Shown: piece by piece, positions 24,947 to 33,204 of the stretch
Numbering within the stretch: the first letter of the stretch is position 1
Layout of the letters: each line of letters starts with the position of its first letter
DNA from: Pseudorhodobacter antarcticus
GTDB lineage: Bacteria; Pseudomonadota; Alphaproteobacteria; Rhodobacterales; Rhodobacteraceae
Length of the DNA stretch: 64,000 nucleotides
Assembly: GCA_945862435.1 (NCBI GenBank)
Contig: CAMAXX010000006.1
Span: 1 to 64,000, forward strand
Direction of reading: 5' to 3'
Notes under the pieces: generated by a model
The model's input: the letters and a program-made list of their open reading frames with translations, nothing else
Databases searched by the model: none
Told to the model about the DNA's origin: nothing
Program-made: the position numbers and the translations under genes

Positions 24947-26043
24947 TGTATGTTGCCGTCAAAGGGGGCGAACGCGCCATTGATGCGGCCCACGCATGGC
25001 TGGCCGAAGAACGGCGCGGTGATAGGGGAATTGCCGCGCTGTCGGTTGCCCAAATTCGCACGCAGCTTACACTGGCCGTGAACCGCGTTATGGCCGAAGG
25101 CTCGCTTTACGATCCTGATCTGGCCGCGCTTGCGATTAAGCAAGCGCGTGGTGATCTGATCGAGGCGGTGTTTCTGATCCGCGCCTATCGCACCACTCTG
25201 CCGCGCTTTGGTGCCTCAATCCCCGTTGACACTGCCCGTATGGCGGTGATTCGCCGTGTATCGGCTACGTTCAAAGACCTGCCGGGCGGGCAGATTCTGG
25301 GGCCAACCTTTGACTATACGCACCGGCTTTTGGACTTTGCCCTAATGGCCGAGGGTGACGCGCCTTTACCGCAAAAAGAGGCGCCGACGACAGGCGATGC
25401 GCCATCAGCCCACATCCCACATGTCATGGAATTTTTGAACCGCGACGATCTGATCGAAACTGAAGCACCTATCGATGCAACCCCGCCCGATCTGACGCGC
25501 GAGCCGATGGAACTGCCCGCTGCCCGCGCCTTGCGACTGCAAGCCTTGGCGCGCGGTGACGAGGGTTTTGTGCTGTCGATGGCCTATTCCACTCAGCGCG
25601 GGTATGGGCGCACCCATGCCTTCGTGGGCGAATTGCGTATCGGCATGGTTGCGGTGCAAATGCATATACCTGAGCTGGGCTTTGCGATTGACATTGGCGA
25701 GGTCGAGTTGACCGAATGCGAAACTGTCAATCAGTTCAAAGGCAGCAAAACCGTGCCGCCTCAATTCACGCGCGGATACGGGCTGATCTTTGGCCAATCG
25801 GAACGTAAGGCAATTTCCATGAGCCTGTGCGACCGCGCCCTGCGCTGGCGCGAGTTGGGCGAAGATAACATCGGCGCACCAGCCCAAGACGAAGAGTTTG
25901 TCCTGATGCATGCCGACAATGTGCAGGCGACAGGGTTTCTAGAGCATATCAAACTGCCGCACTACGTTGATTTCCAATCAGAATTGGAATTGATCCGCCG
26001 ATTGCGTAGCGAGGCCATCGCCGCCCGCGAGGCCGCGGAATGA
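24946..26043 (+). CDS. phnI: C-P lyase subunit PhnI
   Basis: A 365-residue PhnI, the nucleosidase-like core subunit that drives transfer of phosphonate to ribose. It starts MYVAVKGGERAIDAAH, typical of the family, and contains LEHIKLPHYVDFQSELELIRRLR near the end. The ATG at 24946 overlaps the phnH stop (TGATG); a longer frame to 24880 lies inside phnH. It is followed, with a 4-bp overlap, by an HAD phosphatase rather than phnJ. Confidence 0.93.
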   Translation: MYVAVKGGERAIDAAHAWLAEERRGDRGIAALSVAQIRTQLTLAVNRVMAEGSLYDPDLAALAIKQARGDLIEAVFLIRAYRTTLPRFGASIPVDTARMAVIRRVSATFKDLPGGQILGPTFDYTHRLLDFALMAEGDAPLPQKEAPTTGDAPSAHIPHVMEFLNRDDLIETEAPIDATPPDLTREPMELPAARALRLQALARGDEGFVLSMAYSTQRGYGRTHAFVGELRIGMVAVQMHIPELGFAIDIGEVELTECETVNQFKGSKTVPPQFTRGYGLIFGQSERKAISMSLCDRALRWRELGEDNIGAPAQDEEFVLMHADNVQATGFLEHIKLPHYVDFQSELELIRRLRSEAIAAREAAE

Positions 26044-26654
26044 CCCAGACCCTTCACCTGCGCGCCGTAGTGTTTGACATTGGCAATGTGTTGATCGACT
26101 GGCAACCGAGCCATGCCTTTATGCCCGAACTCGGCAGCGAACAGGCGGTAGATGCCTTTTTAGCCCGCACCGATTTTCTTGCACGCAACCTGCGCGCCGA
26201 TGGCGGTGCCACTTGGGGCGATTTGGCGGGTGAAATCGAAGATCCTGCTGATCGCGCCCTGTTTGCAGAATATCCAGCTCGATTTGCCGCAACAGTCCCT
26301 AATGCGATCGAATCCAGTTGGCAAGTGATGGAAGATTTGCGCGAACGCGGGCTTTTCATTCACGCTATCACCAATTGGTCGGCAGAAACTTGGCCCATCG
26401 GTATGGCAGCGCACCCCCGTCTTTGCCGCGCTTTTGGCGTGACGATCGTATCGGGGCGCGAAGGCATGATTAAACCTGATGCGCGTATTTTTGATTTGCT
26501 ATGTAACCGCGCGGGCCTAGCCCCGCGCGAGTGTTTGTTCATCGACGATTCCGCCCGCAACATCGAAGGCGCGCGCAATTTTGGCATGGACGCCATCCAT
26601 TTCACGGGCCCTGATGCCTTGCAACAGGGCCTTATCCAGCGGGGCCTGCTATGA
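26040..26654 (+). CDS. HAD-family hydrolase inside the C-P lyase operon
   Basis: A 204-residue HAD-IA phosphatase of the YihX-like type. Motif I is FDIGNVL (nucleophile Asp, with Gly at the second position as in YihX), motif II ITNWS, motif III MIKPDARIF and motif IV FIDDS. It overlaps phnI and phnJ by 4 bp on each side, so it is a full member of the operon. The substrate is likely a phosphorylated pathway intermediate, such as a ribose phosphate, or a product to be dephosphorylated. No experimental basis is visible; the position is the evidence. Confidence 0.85.
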   Translation: MTQTLHLRAVVFDIGNVLIDWQPSHAFMPELGSEQAVDAFLARTDFLARNLRADGGATWGDLAGEIEDPADRALFAEYPARFAATVPNAIESSWQVMEDLRERGLFIHAITNWSAETWPIGMAAHPRLCRAFGVTIVSGREGMIKPDARIFDLLCNRAGLAPRECLFIDDSARNIEGARNFGMDAIHFTGPDALQQGLIQRGLL

Positions 26655-27535
26655 CCGACCAAGCCTATAACTTTGCCTATCTGGACGAAGACACTAAACG
26701 CATGATTCGCCGCGCCATTCTAAAGGGTGTGGCGGTTCCGGGCTATCAGGTGCCGTTTGCCAGCCGCGAAATGCCTATGCCCTATGGATGGGGGACGGGT
26801 GGAGTTCAGGTAACAGCGGCCTGCCTGGCTCCTGACGATGTGCTAAAGGTCATCGACCAAGGCGCGGATGATACAACTAACGCCGTATCCATCCGCAAGT
26901 TTTTCGTCGCCACCGCTGGAGTGGCGGTGACCGAAGCGACGGCGGATGCCACCATCATCCAAACCCGCCACCGCATACCCGAGGCGGTGCTGACGGCGGG
27001 GCAGATTTTGGTCTACCAAGTGCCTATTCCCGAACCCCTGCGTTTTTTGGAACCGCGAGAGACGGAAACCCGCAAGATGCACGAACTGGAAGAATACGGG
27101 CTGATGCATGTCAAGCTATACGAAGACATCGCCAAGCACGGGCAAATTGCCACCTCCTATGCATATCCGGTGCGGGTGGAGGGGCGTTATGTGATGGATC
27201 CGTCCCCAATTCCGAAATTTGACAATCCCAAACTGTCGGGCAGTGCCGCGCTGCAATTGTTTGGGGCTGGGCGCGAACAGCGCATCTATGCCGTGCCGCC
27301 CTTTACCCATGTCGTCAGTTTAGACTTTGACGACCACCCGTTCAGCCCCAGCAAAGCTAACCATGCCTGTGATTTATGTGCATCAAACATCAGCTATCTG
27401 GATGAGGTGATTACTGACGATCAGGGCGGGCGAATGTTTGTTTGTTCGGACACCGATTATTGCGCATCGCGCCGCGCAGCGGGCCATGTAGGTGCCCTAG
27501 GTGCGCCGATGGCCACAGAAAAGGCAGCAGAATGA
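26651..27535 (+). CDS. phnJ: C-P lyase radical SAM subunit PhnJ
   Basis: A 294-residue radical SAM enzyme that cleaves the carbon-phosphorus bond of ribose-1-phosphonate 5-phosphate to a cyclic phosphate and a hydrocarbon. The cysteine pattern CX2CX21CX5C near residues 239-269 (starting ACDLCAS and ending SDTDYC) matches the three cluster cysteines plus the catalytic cysteine of PhnJ. All key residues are present, so the pathway should be functional. With methylphosphonate the product is methane. Confidence 0.95.
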   Translation: MTDQAYNFAYLDEDTKRMIRRAILKGVAVPGYQVPFASREMPMPYGWGTGGVQVTAACLAPDDVLKVIDQGADDTTNAVSIRKFFVATAGVAVTEATADATIIQTRHRIPEAVLTAGQILVYQVPIPEPLRFLEPRETETRKMHELEEYGLMHVKLYEDIAKHGQIATSYAYPVRVEGRYVMDPSPIPKFDNPKLSGSAALQLFGAGREQRIYAVPPFTHVVSLDFDDHPFSPSKANHACDLCASNISYLDEVITDDQGGRMFVCSDTDYCASRRAAGHVGALGAPMATEKAAE

Positions 27536-28335
27536 CCGATCTTTCCCATACATTTTCGGCTGCCGCAGACAAGCCCTTGTTGCAGGTGAAAAACCTGACC
27601 AAAAGCTACGGCGCGCGCATTGGCTGCGCGGATATCTCCTTTGATGTCTACCCCGGCGAGGTGCTGGGCATTGTTGGCGAAAGTGGGTCTGGCAAATCGA
27701 CTTTGCTGTCCTGCCTTGCAGGCCATATGCGTCCCGATCAGGGCGAAGTGATTTTTGAAACTGCAAATGGTGCGCGCGACACAGTGCAAATGGGCGAGGC
27801 CGAACGCCGCCGACTTGCCCGCACCGATTGGGCCTATGTCCACCAAAACCCGCGCGATGGCTTGCGCATGGGTGTTTCGGCAGGCGGCAATGTGGGCGAG
27901 CGGTTGATGGCTATCGGCGCGCGCCATTACGGCGGTATCCGCGACAAGGCCATCGACTGGCTGGGCCGCGTGGAAATTGACGCAGGCCGTGTGGACGACC
28001 GCCCCAGCGCCTTTTCTGGTGGGATGCAGCAGCGCCTGCAGATCGCGCGCAATCTGGTCACCGCGCCGCGCCTTGTGTTTATGGACGAGCCTACGGGCGG
28101 CCTTGATGTTTCCGTGCAAGCGCGGCTTTTGGATTTGCTGCGCGGATTGGTGCGCGAGATGGGGTTATCTGCGATTATCGTCACGCATGATCTGGCCGTA
28201 GTGCGCCTTTTGGCGGATCGTTTGATGGTGATGAAGGGCGGCCATGTTGTGGAGGCGGGTCTAACAGATCAGGTGCTAGACGACCCGCAGCATGAATATA
28301 CGCAACTTTTGGTCAGCTCAGTCTTGCAGGTATGA
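27532..28335 (+). CDS. phnK: C-P lyase ABC-type ATPase PhnK
   Basis: A 267-residue ABC ATPase: Walker A GESGSGKSTLL, signature FSGGMQQRLQIARN, Walker B LVFMDEPTGGLDVS. PhnK docks on the PhnGHIJ core and is not a transporter subunit. The start is the ATG at 27532 overlapping the phnJ stop (ATGA); the longer frame to 27442 is inside phnJ. Confidence 0.92.
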   Translation: MTDLSHTFSAAADKPLLQVKNLTKSYGARIGCADISFDVYPGEVLGIVGESGSGKSTLLSCLAGHMRPDQGEVIFETANGARDTVQMGEAERRRLARTDWAYVHQNPRDGLRMGVSAGGNVGERLMAIGARHYGGIRDKAIDWLGRVEIDAGRVDDRPSAFSGGMQQRLQIARNLVTAPRLVFMDEPTGGLDVSVQARLLDLLRGLVREMGLSAIIVTHDLAVVRLLADRLMVMKGGHVVEAGLTDQVLDDPQHEYTQLLVSSVLQV

Positions 28336-28336
28336 T

Positions 28337-29020
28337 ATGATAAACATCGAAAATCTTTGCAAAAGCTTTACTCTGCATAATCAAAACGCAGCCGTAATTC
28401 CTGTTATGGCGGGGGCCAATCTACAGGTGGCGCGTGGCGAGTGCGTGGGGCTGATTGGGGCATCAGGGGCCGGTAAATCGACCCTGATGCGCATGGTTTG
28501 GGGCAACTATCTGGCCGCTTCGGGCAGCATTCGCGTTGGGAAACTGGACGTCGTCACAGCCAGTCCGCGCCAGATCATTGCACTGCGGCGCGAAACCTTG
28601 GGTTATGTCAGCCAGTTTCTGCGCGTGGTGCCGCGCGTTCCGACGCTGGATGTAGTTGCCGAGCCGCTTCTGAACCTTGGTGTGCCTGCCGATACTGCAC
28701 GCACCCGCGCCGCCGAACTGCTCGCGCGGCTGAACATTCCGAAGCGGCTGTGGGATTTGTCCCCGACCACCTTTTCGGGGGGAGAGCAGCAGCGTGTGAA
28801 CATCGCGCGTGGCTTTGCCCACCCCTTTCCTGCCCTGCTGCTGGATGAGCCCACAGCCAGCCTTGATGCGGCTAACCGCGAAGTGGTGCTGGACCTGATC
28901 CTAGAGGCCAAGGCGCGCGGCGCGGCGATTTTGGGCATTTTCCATGATGAGGGCGCGCGCGATAGGGTTTGTGACCGCCTGATCGATGTGCGCGCCTTTA
29001 CCCCCAAGGCCGCCGCATGA
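28337..29020 (+). CDS. phnL: C-P lyase ABC-type ATPase PhnL
   Basis: A 227-residue ABC ATPase: Walker [12 protein letters not shown], signature FSGGEQQRVNIARG, Walker B ALLLDEPTASLD. It works with PhnK on the C-P lyase core. The ATG at 28337 comes directly after the phnK stop. It overlaps phnN by 4 bp. Confidence 0.92.
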   Translation: MINIENLCKSFTLHNQNAAVIPVMAGANLQVARGECVGLIGASGAGKSTLMRMVWGNYLAASGSIRVGKLDVVTASPRQIIALRRETLGYVSQFLRVVPRVPTLDVVAEPLLNLGVPADTARTRAAELLARLNIPKRLWDLSPTTFSGGEQQRVNIARGFAHPFPALLLDEPTASLDAANREVVLDLILEAKARGAAILGIFHDEGARDRVCDRLIDVRAFTPKAAA

Positions 29021-29562
29021 TTGCTGTGCCCAAAGGCAAGTTATACTTTGTGGTCGGCCCATCGGGCGCGGGCAAAGATACGCTACTTGCGGGCGCACTT
29101 GCCGCCGATCCCAGCCTGTATTGGGCGCAGCGGGTTATCTCGCGCGAACAAACAGGGCAGGGAGAGCCGTTTGCGCCGTGCAGCGAAGCGGATTTTCAGG
29201 CGCGGTTATCGGCAAGCGATTTCGCGCTGCATTGGCAGGCGCATGGGCTGTTTTACGGCGTATGCCACGCCGAGTTTGCGCCGCTGACGCACGGCCGCAC
29301 AGTGCTGCTGAACGGATCGCGCGGGGCGATTGCGCAGGCGCAGGCGGCATTTCCAACACTGCAAATTTTGCTGATTACGGCACCAATCCCTTTGCTGGCG
29401 CAGCGCCTTGCTGCGCGTGGCCGCGAAAGCAGTACCGATATCGAAGCCCGCCTAGCCCGCGCAGATTTGGGTCTGCCCGAAGGGGTTCAGTTTACCGAAG
29501 TGTGCAACGATTTAGCGCCTGAAATTGGCATCGCGCGCCTGCTTCAGGCCATCAGGGGATAG
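29017..29562 (+). CDS. phnN: Ribose 1,5-bisphosphate phosphokinase PhnN
   Basis: A 181-residue kinase of the guanylate-kinase fold with P-loop GPSGAGKDTLL. It converts ribose 1,5-bisphosphate to PRPP, the last salvage step of the C-P lyase route. The step before it, opening of the cyclic phosphate by PhnP, has no phnP gene here. Its 3' end overlaps the convergent DUF1045 gene by 19 bp. Confidence 0.9.
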   Translation: MIAVPKGKLYFVVGPSGAGKDTLLAGALAADPSLYWAQRVISREQTGQGEPFAPCSEADFQARLSASDFALHWQAHGLFYGVCHAEFAPLTHGRTVLLNGSRGAIAQAQAAFPTLQILLITAPIPLLAQRLAARGRESSTDIEARLARADLGLPEGVQFTEVCNDLAPEIGIARLLQAIRG

Positions 29563-30221
29563 CGGTGCAGCAGGTGGAATTGTCCAAGATCATCCTCGCC
29601 GCAAAGGCACAGATCGGCGATGACAAAGGGCTGTGGGACCACGCCCGCGAAATGGCTTTGCACGGCGGCCATCGCTTGGGCGGTCTGATCTGCCCCCAGC
29701 GCACTAGACAGGGTCAGATGAAACTGAAACTGTTCCATAACATAGGGATAGCCATATATCCCCAGCAATTCGCGCTGGCGCGCTGTCAACATTTCGGGCC
29801 GTCGGCGTGCGATTTCGGCCATAGTCAATGGCGCGCGGTATGGGTCAAGCGCGCGCACCACTTCGGCGGCCAAATCTTGCAAGTCGGCGCTGGGCGCTGC
29901 GGGGATAAGGGCCAAGAACCCTTCCAGCAGAGTAAGCTTCAGCGCGGGCAGAGTGACTATTTGCAGGCTAGCTGCCAGTTGGGCAGTTGCGGCGTGCAAC
30001 TGGGCCAAGTCTGCGCCATCCGCCAGCCGAAATGGCGGCTTTATCGTAGCGTGAAAGCCATATTTGCGCGGGGTTTGGGTGATATCTTGTCCGCCCACCA
30101 CGCCTGCGGGGGGCACAGCGCGGCCTTGGGCCAAATCCCAGCCCAACCATTGCGCAGCGGCTTGTGCAAACGCGCTTTCAGATGGCGCATAATAAATGGC
30201 ATATCGGTTCATCTTCATCAT
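29544..30221 (-). CDS. DUF1045 phosphonate-metabolism protein (2H-phosphoesterase-like)
   Basis: A protein of about 225 residues, convergent with phnN. It carries two HxT motifs, FHATIKPP (about residue 55) and FHLTLSS (about 165), as in 2H phosphoesterases, which act on cyclic or 2',5'-linked phosphates. DUF1045 genes recur in phn loci. No PhnP is in this locus, so it is a good candidate for opening 5-phosphoribosyl 1,2-cyclic phosphate; this is inference. Several ATG codons lie at the N-terminus (30221, 30218, 30212); the longer frame to 30407 overlaps phnM2 and is unlikely. It is divergent from phnM2. Confidence 0.82.
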   Translation of the reverse strand: MMKMNRYAIYYAPSESAFAQAAAQWLGWDLAQGRAVPPAGVVGGQDITQTPRKYGFHATIKPPFRLADGADLAQLHAATAQLAASLQIVTLPALKLTLLEGFLALIPAAPSADLQDLAAEVVRALDPYRAPLTMAEIARRRPEMLTARQRELLGIYGYPYVMEQFQFHLTLSSALGADQTAQAMAAVQSHFAGVVPQPFVIADLCLCGEDDLGQFHLLHRYPLMA

Positions 30222-30243
30222 AGCTGCGCCGCCTACCCGCCCA

Positions 30244-30265
30244 ATGTCACAAGTCTGTGACGGTT
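30244..30265. promoter_or_regulatory. Pho-box-like element or palindrome between DUF1045 and phnM2
   Basis: ATGTCACAAGT followed by CTGTGACGGTT gives TGTCAC/TGTGAC at an 11-bp period, fitting a degenerate Pho box pointing to phnM2. The same bases also form a perfect inverted repeat GTCACA-AGTC-TGTGAC (30246-30261), which could be read from both sides by a dimeric repressor. It lies in the 84-bp divergent region. Confidence 0.45.
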
Positions 30266-30305
30266 TTCCACCATACCGCCCCACACCACTTTGAAAGTTT
30301 CGATT

Positions 30306-31448
30306 ATGACCAAAACCGTCCTTGCCAACGCCACGCTTGTATTGCCCAGCGAAGTGATCAGCGGCGCGATTACCTTTGAAGATGGGCATATCACGGCGAT
30401 TGACCAAGGCAAGACCGTGGCCGCAGATGCACTAGATTGCGAGGGCGATTTGCTTATGCCTGGCCTGATCGAATTGCACACCGACAATCTGGAACGCCAT
30501 ATCGAGCCGCGCCCGCGCGTGAACTGGCCTCATGCCAGCGCTATCATTGCCCATGATGGGGAACTTGCCAGCACGGGAATTACCACCGTTTTTGATGCGT
30601 TGCGGGTAGGCTCGGTCGTATCCAACAAAAAAGCCAATTATGGCGAATATGCGCGCCTTTTGGCCGATGAGATTTTGGATTTGCGCGGTAAAGGCGCGCT
30701 GCGGATCAGCCATTTTCTGCATCTGCGCGCTGAGGTTTGTTCCGAAACCCTAATCGCGGAACTCGCTAAATTTGGCCCAGATGACCGCATCGGTATTGTC
30801 AGCCTGATGGATCACACACCCGGCCAGCGGCAATTCCGCGATTTAACTCAGTTGCGCGCCTATGTCTGCGGCAAACACGGGTTGAACGAATCTGAATTTG
30901 AAAGCCATATCGCAGATCAAATCGCCCTATCCGGCCGCCTTGGTGCAGCCCATGAGGCCGCCGCTGTGGCCGAGGCGCGCCGCTTTGGTGCGGTGCTGGC
31001 CAGCCATGATGATACAACAGCCGAGCAGGTCGAAACATCGGCGCGGCACGGTGCGCATTTTGCCGAATTTCCGACCACGGTCGAGGCTGCCCGCGCCTGC
31101 CGCATGGCGAGAATTCAGGTAATGATGGGCGCGCCAAACCTAATCCGTGGCGGATCGCATTCGGGCAATGTCGCAGCGCATGTTTTGGCTGAAATGGATT
31201 TGCTCGATATCGTCTCCTCCGATTATGTTCCGTCCGCGCTTTTGTCGGCGGCGCTCATGCTGGGCGATTTGTGGGGTGATGTGGCGCGCGGGGTGCGTAC
31301 TGCCACATCGGCCCCCGCGCAAGCGGCAGGGCTGCAAGATCGCGGCGCGCTGGTACTGCGCGCGCGCGCAGATATCATCCGTGTGGCGCGCATCGCAGGC
31401 ACAGCCAGCCCGCGCGGTACATGGGTGCTAGGCCGCCGTGTGGCCTAG
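30306..31448 (+). CDS. phnM: Alpha-D-ribose 1-methylphosphonate 5-triphosphate diphosphatase PhnM
   Basis: A 380-residue canonical PhnM. It has LMPGLIELHTDNLERH, the metal site, then HFLHLRAEV, VSLMDHTPGQRQF, ASHDDTTAEQ, EFPTTVEAA, MMGAPNLIRGGSHSGN and VSSDYVPS, all as expected for the enzyme that removes pyrophosphate from the ribose-phosphonate triphosphate before PhnJ acts. The ATG at 30306 is preferred over a TTG at 30291. It stands apart from phnGHIJKL and has its own control region. A second, divergent PhnM is encoded at 21887-23044. A terminator overlaps its stop codon. Confidence 0.93.
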   Translation: MTKTVLANATLVLPSEVISGAITFEDGHITAIDQGKTVAADALDCEGDLLMPGLIELHTDNLERHIEPRPRVNWPHASAIIAHDGELASTGITTVFDALRVGSVVSNKKANYGEYARLLADEILDLRGKGALRISHFLHLRAEVCSETLIAELAKFGPDDRIGIVSLMDHTPGQRQFRDLTQLRAYVCGKHGLNESEFESHIADQIALSGRLGAAHEAAAVAEARRFGAVLASHDDTTAEQVETSARHGAHFAEFPTTVEAARACRMARIQVMMGAPNLIRGGSHSGNVAAHVLAEMDLLDIVSSDYVPSALLSAALMLGDLWGDVARGVRTATSAPAQAAGLQDRGALVLRARADIIRVARIAGTASPRGTWVLGRRVA

Positions 31449-31470
31449 TGCGCGCGACTAGGCGTTTTTG
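31443..31470 (+). terminator. Rho-independent terminator ending the phosphonate locus
   Basis: A 7-bp stem (GCCTAGT with ACTAGGC), loop GCGCGCG, then GTTTTTG. The phnM2 stop codon is inside the stem, and the last codons of the convergent epimerase gene lie in the right arm, so the two genes share 3' sequence. Confidence 0.7.
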
Positions 31471-32495
31471 CGGTAACCTCGATACCAATTGGCAAACGCA
31501 GCAAGACCCGTGTCAAGATCCGTGCTTGGCGCATAACCCGTTAATGCCTGCAAAAGCCGCGTATCTGCCCAAGTTGCGGCAACATCCCCCGCCTGCATTG
31601 GCAGTAAATTGAGCTGCGCCTTCGCACCCAAGGCCCGTTCCATTGCGGCGATGAAATCCAGTAGCGGAACGGGGCGCGAATTGCCGATGTTTACCACACG
31701 AAATGGGGCCACTGGCGAAAGGCTATCGCCGGCCACTGGCACTGCACCCGCCGCGGGCCGTTGCGGTACGGCGAGGATCAGACGCATTACCGCCTCGATC
31801 AAATCATCGACAAATGTGAAATCGCGCCGCATTTCGCCGTGGTTATACACGTCAATTGGCTCGTTTGCCAAAATCGCCTTGGCAAATTTCATCGGGGCCA
31901 TGTCGGGGCGGCTCCACGGGCCATAAACGGTGAAAAACCGAAACGCGGTGATTGGCAGATGGTAAAGATGCGCATAGCTGTGTGCCATCATTTCGACCGC
32001 CTTTTTGCTTGCGGCGTAAAAGCTGACTTGATGATCGGCGGCATCGGTTTCGCGGTAGGGCATCGCCGTATTCGCCCCGTATATCGAAGAGGTTGAGGCC
32101 AGCAAGATGTGCTGCGGCGGATAGACGCGCGCGGCTTCCAGCAGTTCGAACGTGCCGACGATATTGCTGGTCAAATAACTGCGCGGCGCATCGATAGAAT
32201 GGCGCACCCCTGCCTGCGCGGCCAGATGAAACACCGCAGCAGGGCGATGGGTTTTGAACAAATCCATTAGCAAATTCGGCGTCTCAATCGCGGCGTTTAT
32301 CACTTGAAACCCATCATGGGCAGCCAGCATATCTTGGCGGCGCCGCTTTAGTGAGACATCGTAATAATCCGACAGGCTGTCCACCCCTATCACCTGCCAC
32401 CCCGCCGCCAAAAGCCGCGCGCACAGATGATAGCCAATGAATCCCGAACATCCCGTAACAAGGGCAACTTTTGAAGGGGCTGGGTTGTGCTGCAT
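31458..32495 (-). CDS. NAD-dependent nucleotide-sugar epimerase, UDP-glucuronate 4-epimerase-like
   Basis: An extended SDR of 345 residues. It has the Rossmann loop VTGCSGFIGYHL, the serine-containing STSSIYG, the active-site YxxxK in FYAASKKAVE and the RFFTVYGPW block typical of UDP-glucuronate/galacturonate epimerases. It supplies sugars for surface polysaccharide. I use the ATG at 32495; the frame extends to 32621 without support. It stands alone between the phosphonate locus and the YnjBCD importer, with no other polysaccharide gene near. Confidence 0.87.
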   Translation of the reverse strand: MQHNPAPSKVALVTGCSGFIGYHLCARLLAAGWQVIGVDSLSDYYDVSLKRRRQDMLAAHDGFQVINAAIETPNLLMDLFKTHRPAAVFHLAAQAGVRHSIDAPRSYLTSNIVGTFELLEAARVYPPQHILLASTSSIYGANTAMPYRETDAADHQVSFYAASKKAVEMMAHSYAHLYHLPITAFRFFTVYGPWSRPDMAPMKFAKAILANEPIDVYNHGEMRRDFTFVDDLIEAVMRLILAVPQRPAAGAVPVAGDSLSPVAPFRVVNIGNSRPVPLLDFIAAMERALGAKAQLNLLPMQAGDVAATWADTRLLQALTGYAPSTDLDTGLAAFANWYRGYRKNA

Positions 32496-32565
32496 TGAAC
32501 AATTGCTCCGTTTTAGGGAACTTGCCACAGCTTGCCCCTGCGTGCCAGAGCGCACCTTAGCCAGC

Positions 32566-33204
32566 TTACCCGCCAAGGTTAAGAACAGGCCCACCCGCCG
32601 CCGCCGCATCGCTGTCATCATGGGTCACAATCAAGGCAGGAATGGCGCGCGCGCGGATATGGTCAAAGGCAAAGGCGCGTATGCCCGCGCGCAGGGCCGT
32701 GTCAAGTTTCGAAAACGGCTCGTCCAGCAAAATCGCCTTTGGATCGGCGAGCAGGCTGCGCATCAATGCGGCGCGCGCCCTCTCGCCGCCAGACAAGGTT
32801 TCGGGGTCACGCGCCCCCAGTCCCGTAAGGCCCGCTGCTGCCAGCGCCTGTTCAACTGCCGCTTTGCGCGCAGCCGCGCCCTTAATTTGGGCAGGCAGGC
32901 CAAAGGCTAAGTTATCTGCCAAAGACAGATGCGGGAATAGCATAGCATCTTGGAACATCAGCCCAATACGCCGCGCTTGTGGGGCGGTATCGTTCATCCG
33001 CATGCGGTTCAGCGTGATCTCGCCCGTTAGGGAAAAACCCTGCGCCAAATGCCCAGCGATAGCGGCCAATAGCGTAGATTTCCCCGCCCCCGATGGCCCC
33101 ATAACTGCGCCTATTTGGCCAGCGGGTATTGTCAACGACAGAGGTGCAAACAAAGGTGCGCCGCCCTTTGGGGTGATGCAAACATCTCGCAAAATCAGGC
33201 TCAT
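32566..33204 (-). CDS. ynjD: YnjD-like ABC transporter ATPase
   Basis: A 212-residue ABC ATPase: Walker [12 protein letters not shown], signature LSGGERARAAL, Walker B AILLDEPF. The very short size fits YnjD. It overlaps the permease gene by 4 bp and completes a binding protein, fused permease and ATPase set. The substrate of YnjBCD systems is not established. Confidence 0.87.
   Translation of the reverse strand: MSLILRDVCITPKGGAPLFAPLSLTIPAGQIGAVMGPSGAGKSTLLAAIAGHLAQGFSLTGEITLNRMRMNDTAPQARRIGLMFQDAMLFPHLSLADNLAFGLPAQIKGAAARKAAVEQALAAAGLTGLGARDPETLSGGERARAALMRSLLADPKAILLDEPFSKLDTALRAGIRAFAFDHIRARAIPALIVTHDDSDAAAAGGPVLNLGG

Noticed and set aside
26040..26102. HAD protein as inactive because motif I reads DxG rather than DxD
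   Set aside because: YihX-type HAD phosphatases normally have DLGN at this point, and the other three motifs are complete.
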